DNA of 11,403 bases from Chloroflexota bacterium (lineage in GTDB: Bacteria > Chloroflexota > Dormibacteria > Aeolococcales > Aeolococcaceae): the NCBI GenBank assembly GCA_028287605.1, contig JAQBPI010000201.1, forward strand, positions 1-11,403, given 5' to 3'. A model generated the notes under the pieces. The model was not told the origin of the DNA. It searched no databases and was given only the letters and a program-made list of their open reading frames with translations. Below, piece by piece: positions 6,436 to 11,403 of this stretch. Each line of letters opens with the position of its first letter. Within the stretch, counting starts at the first letter, position 1. The position numbers and the translations under genes were made by a program.

Positions 6436-7103
6436 TGAGCGTGCCCGTGACGACCTGGACGGTGGCGGCGACGGGGCTGTTCGCGTACCTGCTCGGGGGC
6501 ATCCCGGTGGGCCTGGTGCTGGTGCGGCTCACCCGGCCCCGGGTGGACGTCCGCTCCCTCGGCAGCGGCAACATCGGCACGTCGAACATCTACCGCAACG
6601 TCGACGCCGGGCTGGCGGTGGTGGTGGGGCCGCTGCAGTTCCTCCAGGGGCTGCTCCCGGTGGCGCTCGCCACCCGCGCCGGCTTCCCCCTCGCAGTGGT
6701 GGGCCTGACCGCCGTCTGCTCGGTGATCGGCAACGGCTGGCCGGTCTACGCCGGCTTCAACGGCGGCCGGGGCATCGCCGTCGCCACCGGCGCGGTGGCG
6801 GCGATGAGCGCTCTCGGGCTGGCCACGCTGCTCGCCTGCTACGGCCTGGGCGCGCTCACCCGCGAGATCGCCCTGGGGGTGCTGGCCGGGTTCCTGCTGC
6901 TTCCCCTGGTGGGGGCCCTGGCGGTGGGCAGGGCGGAGGCCGCCGCCTTCGCCGCGCTGCTGGTGCTGGTGCTGCTCCGGCGCCTCGAGGGGGCGCTCTC
7001 GGACGCCCGCCACGACCAGCGTCCCTGGCGGATGCTGGCGCGGCGGCTCACTCGTGACCAGCGCCCCGGGCGGCCGCTGGTGGGCCGGAGGACGGACGGG
7101 TAG
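6435..7103 (+). CDS. plsY: PlsY-like glycerol-3-phosphate acyltransferase, divergent motifs
   Basis: This 222-residue membrane protein starts at ATG 6435 in a TGATG overlap with degV. PlsY transfers an acyl group from acyl-phosphate to glycerol-3-phosphate, the first step of phospholipid synthesis. Motif 1, LGSGNIGTSNIYR (residues 42-54), keeps the Ser44 and Arg54 needed for activity. Motif 2, IGNGWPVYAGFNGGRG (98-113), keeps the glycine loop, but the usual His after IG is Asn100 and the usual GGKG is GGRG. Motif 3, normally RHRENI, reads RRLEGA (182-187): the Glu is kept, the His is Arg183 and the Asn is Gly186. The LDVLKG helix reads GPLQFLQG. A basic Arg-rich tail of about 35 residues follows the last helix. 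The family assignment is good, but activity as a standard PlsY is doubtful, so this may be a paralogue with another acceptor. Confidence 0.78.
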   Translation: MSVPVTTWTVAATGLFAYLLGGIPVGLVLVRLTRPRVDVRSLGSGNIGTSNIYRNVDAGLAVVVGPLQFLQGLLPVALATRAGFPLAVVGLTAVCSVIGNGWPVYAGFNGGRGIAVATGAVAAMSALGLATLLACYGLGALTREIALGVLAGFLLLPLVGALAVGRAEAAAFAALLVLVLLRRLEGALSDARHDQRPWRMLARRLTRDQRPGRPLVGRRTDG

Positions 7104-7174
7104 GCGCCCGGCCCCAGCGGCCGCGGTGGCGCCGGCCCGGGTCGCTGATCCCCGCGGCGCTCGGTGTCGCGGCG

Positions 7175-8089
7175 GTGGTCACCCTGCTCGTCGTGCTCAA
7201 CCCCGCCCAGTTCGCCCGCTCGGTGGCCGGCTTCCGGCTCTGGTCGGTGCCCGCGGTCGTCGGCCTGTCGACGCTCTACTACCTGCTGCAGGGGCTGCGC
7301 TGGCAGCCGCTGCTCCGTGCCGTCGGGGTGCGCCTCCCCCTGGGCCGGACGCTGCTGCTCAACCTGTCGGGCCAGGCGACCGGCCTGCTCCCCCTCGGCG
7401 AGCTCACCCGGGCGGTGCTGGTGAGCGAGGCGACCGGGTCGGAGTTCGGAGCGGTGGTCGCCACCATCACCGTCCAGGAGCTGGTCTACACCCTGATCAT
7501 CATCGCCGCCGCGGTTCCCGGCGCCCTCGGCCACCCCGCCGCGGCGGAGGGCATCCTGGCCGCCCTCGCCGGCACCGTGATGGTGCTGCTCATCCTCACC
7601 AACCGCGCCCTCTTCCGGGCGGTGATCGGCGTGGTCTGCCGCATGCCCCTGGTGCACCGCATCGTCCCCCAGGCCGAGCGGCTGCAGCGCGACACGGTGG
7701 TGCTGCTGCGGCGCTGGGACACCTGGGCGTGGTCGGTGCTCAGCATCGCCGGGGCGATGGTGGCGATCACCCTCTTCTGGCTGGTGGTCGACAGCCTGCG
7801 GCCCGGGTTCCTCAGCTGGCAGGACGCCGCCTTCGTCTACGCCGTCTCCCACGTGGTGGGGGCGATCACCCTCAGCCCGGGCGGGCTGGGCGGCTTCGAG
7901 GCGAGCGTTGCCGGCCTCCTCATCGCCGTGGGCGCCGATCCGGGCACCGCGGCGGCCGCCGCCCTGGTGCAGCGCGCCGCCGACAAGGGGCTGGCCACGC
8001 TCGCCGGGCTGGTCGCCTTCATGATCGCCCGGCGCCGCTACTCGTTCGCGGGCCGCGACCTGTTCCGCCGCCCCGCCGCGTCGGGATAG
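7175..8089 (+). CDS. Flippase-like membrane protein, lysyl-PG synthase transmembrane/UPF0104 family (first copy)
   Basis: The protein has at least 304 residues and about eight hydrophobic segments, and belongs to the family of the transmembrane domain of MprF (PF03706-like). Visible hallmarks are LSTLYYLLQGLRWQPLLRAVG, the first-half GQATGLLPLGELTRAVLVSEATG, and the paired loop LSPGGLGGFEASVAGLL, a variant of the usual PGGLGxxE. Members of this family move or modify lipids across the cytoplasmic membrane, but most are uncharacterised. GTG 7175 is the only ATG/GTG/TTG in frame near the start, yet the codons just before it (from CTG 7145, IPAALGVAAV) complete the first helix and follow a basic RPRWRRPG run. 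The true start is therefore probably upstream and non-canonical. It follows plsY closely. Its 3' end overlaps the convergent second copy by 52 bases. Confidence 0.75.
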   Translation: MVTLLVVLNPAQFARSVAGFRLWSVPAVVGLSTLYYLLQGLRWQPLLRAVGVRLPLGRTLLLNLSGQATGLLPLGELTRAVLVSEATGSEFGAVVATITVQELVYTLIIIAAAVPGALGHPAAAEGILAALAGTVMVLLILTNRALFRAVIGVVCRMPLVHRIVPQAERLQRDTVVLLRRWDTWAWSVLSIAGAMVAITLFWLVVDSLRPGFLSWQDAAFVYAVSHVVGAITLSPGGLGGFEASVAGLLIAVGADPGTAAAAALVQRAADKGLATLAGLVAFMIARRRYSFAGRDLFRRPAASG

Positions 8090-9129
8090 GCGTAGGCGGG
8101 CACCAGGTCGAGCCGGCCCATCAGCCGCGCCGGCCGGGGCGGCAGGCGGTGCTCGACGAGGAAGACGAGGCCGCCCAGGACGGCGAAGGGGATCATCTGC
8201 AGGTCGACGAAGAGGCTGAGCGCGGTGGCCATCGCCGGGCCGACATGGGCGTGGACGAGAAGCGCGAAGATCATCCCCTCGCGCACCCCCAGGCCGTTGG
8301 CGGCGACCGGCACGAAGGTGGCGAGCAGCGAGATGGGCAGGGCGACGGCGAACACCGACCAGGCCACGTCGCGGCCCAGGGCGATGGCGAACGCCTCCAT
8401 CGAGAAGAGGTTCAGCCCCCAGCCGGCGGCGCCGGCGACGATGCTCTGGGCGAGCACGCGGGGACGGCTGCGGTAGCTCTCGAAGGTGCGGGTGAAGGGG
8501 CCGAGGAAGCGGCCCACGGCGTGGGCGACCCGGCGGTGCTCGGGGATGCGGCAGCGGACGTGCTCGGCGAGCAGCGCCAGCACCCAGGCCACCAGCATGA
8601 AGGCGGCGAAGGCGATGAAGCCGGCGAAGACGGGGACGTGGAGGAGGTCGCGGAGCAGCACCGCCGCGGCCAGGGCCCAGAGCGACATCCCCAGGGTGCC
8701 GGCCATCCGCCCGCCGATCAGCGAGGCGACCATCGGACCGTGGCCCGTGATCCGGCCGATGCGCATCGCCCGCATCGCGTCGCCGCCCACCCCGGCGGGG
8801 AGCACCTGGCTGACGAACAGCCCCTTGAGGTACCAGGAGCCGAGGAACGGCCAGTCCAGCCCGTGGCCGGTGCCGCGCAGCAGCACCCCCCACTCGAGCA
8901 CGCTGGAGATCACCGAGAGGGCGGCGAGGGCCACCGCCAGCAGCGTCCACCAGGGGGAGATGTGGCCCATCAGCCGGCCGGCGGCGCCGAGGTCGACGGC
9001 ACGGAGGAAGAGGACGGCGCCGAGCCCGGTGCCGGCGAGGCGCACCCAGGGAGAGCCGAGGAGACGGGGACAGAGGCGGCCGAGACGCCGGAGCATGGCG
9101 GCACAGCCTAGCGGGCGACGGCCGGGCAT
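8038..9129 (-). CDS. Flippase-like membrane protein, lysyl-PG synthase transmembrane/UPF0104 family (second copy)
   Basis: This 363-residue polytopic membrane protein runs convergent to the first copy. Hallmarks are LEWGVLLRGTG, SWYLKGLFVSQVLPAGVGGDAMRAMRIGR (typical LPGxVGGDxxR loop), SLIGGRMAGTLGM and the second-half loop VPVAANGLGVREGMIFALL (typical NGxGxREG). These loops are better conserved than in the first copy. Start: ATG 9129 is preceded, reading its own strand, by GAGGG five bases upstream, which favours it over ATG 9096 (residue 12). The likely role is lipid or glycolipid translocation or head-group modification. No attached soluble aminoacyl-transferase domain is present, so it is not a full MprF. 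The substrate is unknown. Its start faces the DUF1802 gene across a 73-base divergent promoter region. Confidence 0.85.
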   Translation of the reverse strand: MPGRRPLGCAAMLRRLGRLCPRLLGSPWVRLAGTGLGAVLFLRAVDLGAAGRLMGHISPWWTLLAVALAALSVISSVLEWGVLLRGTGHGLDWPFLGSWYLKGLFVSQVLPAGVGGDAMRAMRIGRITGHGPMVASLIGGRMAGTLGMSLWALAAAVLLRDLLHVPVFAGFIAFAAFMLVAWVLALLAEHVRCRIPEHRRVAHAVGRFLGPFTRTFESYRSRPRVLAQSIVAGAAGWGLNLFSMEAFAIALGRDVAWSVFAVALPISLLATFVPVAANGLGVREGMIFALLVHAHVGPAMATALSLFVDLQMIPFAVLGGLVFLVEHRLPPRPARLMGRLDLVPAYAYPDAAGRRNRSRPANE

Positions 9130-9190
9130 GTGGACCCTCGTTGCAACTCCGTACCCGCACCCGCGACGGGGAGGGCGGAGGCGGCGCCCG

Positions 9191-9196
9191 TATGAT
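9191..9196 (+). promoter_or_regulatory. -10 box (TATGAT) of a probable leaderless promoter
   Basis: TATGAT matches the TATAAT consensus at five of six positions and is followed by exactly six bases and then GTG 9203. Transcription would thus begin at or within a base of the start codon, the standard geometry of leaderless genes in actinobacteria and some other high-GC groups. No Shine-Dalgarno is placed to serve GTG 9203, and no good -35 is visible. The box overlaps an 8-base palindrome, ATGATCAT (9192-9199). Confidence 0.5.
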
Positions 9197-9202
9197 CATC
9201 CG

Positions 9203-9862
9203 GTGACGCCCCCGCCCCGGCTCGCCCTCGCGCTCAAGGAGTGGGACGTGGTGGTGGCGGCGCTCGAGCAGGGGCGGCAGGCGCTGCTGGTGCGCCGCGG
9301 CGGGCTCGACGACCCCGGTCACCGCTTCAGCGCCCCCCGCTCCGCGCCCTTCTGGCTCTATCCGACCCTCTTCCACGAGCGCGGCGTCTTCCTCAAGCCG
9401 GAGTACCGCGACCTCCTGGTGCCGGGGATGCACCGGGCGCCCCGCGCGGTGGCCGTCGCCGCCGGGCGCCCCGAGGGACACCCCCGGCCGGTGAGCCCCG
9501 GGATGGTGTCGCTCGGCGCCCTCGCCGAGGTGGTGGAGGTGATCGAGGCGGCGTCGCTGGAGCGGCTGCACGCGCTGGAGGAGCGCACCGTGTGGACCGG
9601 CAACTACCTCAGCCTGCGCTTCAAGCAGCGGCAGCTGTCCGAGGCCGCCTCGGTGCGGCCGGTGGTGGCGGTGCTGCGGGTCAGCGTCCTGCCCGAGCGC
9701 GTCGAGGTGCCCGACCTCCGCGAGTACGGCGGCTGCCGCTCCTGGGTCGAGCTCCGCGACCCGCCCGACGCCTCGGCGGCGCTGCCGGTGTGGGACGACC
9801 GGCGGCTGGACCGGGAGGTCGAGGCGGTGCGCCGCCTGCTCGCCGCGGACCCGGCGGGGTGA
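9203..9862 (+). CDS. DUF1802 family protein
   Basis: This 219-residue soluble protein opens with ALALKEWDVVVAALEQGRQALLVRRGGL, then FWLYPTLFHE at about residue 50, the arrangement that marks DUF1802 (LKEW near the N-terminus, an Arg-Lys/Arg-Gly-Gly turn, and a LYPTxxH motif). The mid region has ALEERTVWTGNYLSLRF and ends with a charged helix. The family has no established function that I can state. GTG 9203 is chosen because the LKEW block follows directly and a TATGAT box sits six bases before it. The stop overlaps the ABC ATPase start as GTGA, so the two are probably co-expressed. No signal peptide or membrane segment is visible. Confidence 0.82.
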   Translation: MTPPPRLALALKEWDVVVAALEQGRQALLVRRGGLDDPGHRFSAPRSAPFWLYPTLFHERGVFLKPEYRDLLVPGMHRAPRAVAVAAGRPEGHPRPVSPGMVSLGALAEVVEVIEAASLERLHALEERTVWTGNYLSLRFKQRQLSEAASVRPVVAVLRVSVLPERVEVPDLREYGGCRSWVELRDPPDASAALPVWDDRRLDREVEAVRRLLAADPAG

Positions 9863-10656
9863 GCGCGGCGGCGCCGGTCCCGCTGCGCCCCGAGCCGGCC
9901 GTCCGGCTGCGCGGCCTCACCAAGCTCTTCGCCGACCGGGTGGCGGTCGACTCCATGAGCCTGGAGGTCGCCCCCGGCGAGCTCTTCGGCTTCCTCGGGC
10001 CGAACGGGGCGGGCAAGACCACCACCATCCGGCTGCTCACCGGCCTGCTCCGGCCCACCTCGGGCACCGCCGAGCTCTGCGGGCACGACGTGGTCGCCGA
10101 CCCGCTCCGCGCCCGGGCGGTGACCGGCTACGTGCCCGACCAGCCCGCCCTCTACGACAAGCTCACCGGGCGGGAGATGCTCGCCTTCGCCGCCGACCTC
10201 TACGGGGTGCCCCGCCGGGTGCAGGCGGCACGCATCGACCCGCTGCTCGGCGCCTTCGGCCTCGCCGGCCACGCCGAGCGGCTGGTGCAGTCGTACTCCC
10301 GGGGGATGCGCCAGAAGCTCGCCCTGGGGGCGGCGCTGCTCCACGACCCCCAGGTGCTGTTCCTCGACGAGCCCACCGTCGGCCTCGACCCCGCCGGCGC
10401 CCGGCAGCTCAAGGACATCCTGCGCGGTCTCTGCGGCGAGGGCCGCACCGTCTTCCTCAGCACCCACGTCCTCGAGGTCGCCGAGCTGCTCTGCGACCGT
10501 GTCGGGGTCGTCCACCACGGCCGCCTGGTCGCCGTCGAGACCCCCGCCGAGCTGCGCAGCACGCTCGGCGCCGGCACCCTGGAGGAGGCCTTCCTCCGCC
10601 TCACCGGCGCCGACGGCGACTCCGACCTGCGGCCGCTGCTCCGCGCCCTCGAGTGA
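9859..10656 (+). CDS. ABC transporter ATP-binding protein (ABC-2 type exporter)
   Basis: The 265-residue ATPase has a complete set of motifs: Walker A GPNGAGKT (residues 47-54), signature YSRGMRQ (a variant of LSGGQ common in ABC-2 exporters), Walker B VLFLDEP (Asp170, Glu171), D-loop GLD and the switch His203 in STH. It resembles DrrA/CcmA/NatA-type ATPases that energise two-subunit exporters of drugs, lipids or ions. GTG 9859 overlaps the DUF1802 stop as GTGA, and the family block AVRLRGLTKLF begins soon after it. It is followed within about 40 bases by a membrane protein that is the likely permease. The exported substrate is not evident. Confidence 0.95.
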   Translation: MSAAAPVPLRPEPAVRLRGLTKLFADRVAVDSMSLEVAPGELFGFLGPNGAGKTTTIRLLTGLLRPTSGTAELCGHDVVADPLRARAVTGYVPDQPALYDKLTGREMLAFAADLYGVPRRVQAARIDPLLGAFGLAGHAERLVQSYSRGMRQKLALGAALLHDPQVLFLDEPTVGLDPAGARQLKDILRGLCGEGRTVFLSTHVLEVAELLCDRVGVVHHGRLVAVETPAELRSTLGAGTLEEAFLRLTGADGDSDLRPLLRALE

Positions 10657-10693
10657 CCTACGCCACCGCCACGTGGTGGCCGGGCCCGCGTCG

Positions 10694-11403
10694 GTGCTGA
10701 CCGGCTGGGGCGGCTACCGGCCGGTGCCGAGGCTGCTGGGAGCGCGGGCGAGGATGGCGGTCAACGCCTGCCTGCTCGCCGGCCCCGAGCAGCGTGGCCG
10801 CACCCTCATCCTCGGCACCCTCGCGCTCGCCTGGTGGCTGGGCGCCCACCACCTCGCCGGCGACCTGCTCGGCGCAGGCGCGCCGTCGCCGGCGACCCTC
10901 GAGCCCTCGCTGGCGGCCGCTCTGGCCACCCTCTGCGGGGCGGTGGCGGTGACCTCGGTCAGCTTCGCCATCAGCGGCCTCTACTTCGCGCGCGACGTCG
11001 AGATGCTGCTGGTGGCCCCGCTGGCGCCACGGGCGGTGCTGCTCGCCAAGCTCTGCGTCCAGCTGGTCACCGGGGTGGGGATGGCGGCGCTGCTCGCCGG
11101 GCCCTGGCTGGTCGCCTACCTGTCGGCGGTGGGGGCGCTCGCCGCTCTGCCGGTGGTGGCGCTCGCCGCCGCCGCCCTCGCTGCGCTGCCGCTGGCCGCG
11201 GGGACTGCGGCGACCATCGTCACCGTGCGGGTGATGCCCGCACGACGGGTGCGGGACGCGGCCGCGCTGCTGGTGACCGGCACCGTCTTCACCGTCACCG
11301 CCGTCAACGTGGTGCTGCGCTCCCCCGACGGCACGCCCTCCACCACCCCGCTGGGGCTCGACGCGCCGGGTCGGGGCCGGCTCGCCGACCTCGCCTGGCT
11401 GCC
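10694..11403 (+). CDS. ABC exporter permease, N-terminal part (3' end outside window)
   Basis: A frame without stop runs to the right edge and encodes about 236 residues. It starts with a basic segment (RPVPRLLGARARMAV), followed by hydrophobic stretches beginning at LILGTLALAWWLG, ALATLCGAVAVTSVSFAI, AVLLAKLCVQLVTGVG, ALAALPVVALAAAALAA and AALLVTGTVFTVTAV. The phrase LYFARDVEMLLVAPLAPRAVLLAK is a typical cytoplasmic coupling segment of large ABC-2 permeases that pair with DrrA-like ATPases. GTG 10694 is chosen; GTG 10673, 10676 and 10724 and ATG 10754 are alternatives, none with a clear ribosome site. It is the expected membrane partner of the ATPase upstream. Confidence 0.78.
   Translation, partial: MLTGWGGYRPVPRLLGARARMAVNACLLAGPEQRGRTLILGTLALAWWLGAHHLAGDLLGAGAPSPATLEPSLAAALATLCGAVAVTSVSFAISGLYFARDVEMLLVAPLAPRAVLLAKLCVQLVTGVGMAALLAGPWLVAYLSAVGALAALPVVALAAAALAALPLAAGTAATIVTVRVMPARRVRDAAALLVTGTVFTVTAVNVVLRSPDGTPSTTPLGLDAPGRGRLADLAWL

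Noticed and set aside
8038..8089. Frameshifted or truncated 3' ends of the two convergent membrane genes
   Set aside because: Both proteins have normal family length and plausible charged tails, so the overlap looks genuine and not like damage.
6839..9571. 910-codon open frame on the - strand
   Set aside because: It crosses the genuine flippase-like gene 8038-9129 in another frame and reads as Arg/Pro/Gly-rich noise. It is a composition artefact.
10653..10700. 15-codon ORF starting with a GTGA overlap on the ATPase stop
   Set aside because: GTGA appears automatically whenever a codon ending in G precedes TGA, as here (GAG TGA). There is no further support.

Overview
The window is very GC-rich (about three quarters G+C by eye) and densely packed, with genes joined by 1-4 base overlaps and frequent GTG/TTG starts. 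Together with the gene content this suggests a high-GC bacterium: Actinomycetota, or a Chloroflexota/Dormibacterota-like lineage. The sequence alone does not settle the phylum. Many long ORFs on the opposite strand are composition artefacts.

Layout. (1) Bases 1-3339 hold the end of a respiratory complex I operon on the + strand: the C-terminus of NuoL, a NuoM-like subunit and NuoN. The NuoM-like protein has lost most of the charged or protonatable residues of the proton channel (Glu, two Lys and two His positions) but keeps the distal Glu. NuoN keeps most of its own. (2) Bases 3336-7103 hold a lipid and glycolipid-flavoured series on the + strand: an LpxL/PatA-type acyltransferase, a GT4 glycosyltransferase, a DegV-family fatty-acid-binding protein and a PlsY-like glycerol-3-phosphate acyltransferase. 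Both DegV and PlsY carry substitutions at normally conserved functional positions. (3) Two membrane proteins of the lysyl-PG synthase transmembrane/UPF0104 (flippase-like) family lie tail to tail and overlap by 52 bases (7175-8089 on +, 8038-9129 on -). (4) A 73-base divergent intergenic region carries a TATGAT box that fits a leaderless promoter. It leads to a DUF1802 protein, an ABC exporter ATPase and the start of its membrane permease, which runs off the window.

How they fit together. The first block pumps ions in the membrane. The second and third look like envelope lipid assembly: acylation, glycosylation, acyl carrying and possibly lipid translocation. The order acyltransferase then GT4 recalls the patA-pimA pair of mycobacterial phosphatidylinositol mannoside synthesis, but substrates cannot be read from this sequence. 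The last block is an exporter of unknown cargo coupled to a protein of unknown function.

Points most worth checking: the residue-stripped NuoM, the poly-G/poly-C hairpin with an out-of-frame ATG ahead of degV, the degenerate motif 3 of PlsY, two genes without a convincing ATG/GTG/TTG start, a possible mini-ORF feeding into the glycosyltransferase, and the leaderless promoter of the DUF1802 gene. No tRNA, rRNA, CRISPR array, insertion sequence or origin was seen. No stretch above 300 bases lacks a gene.
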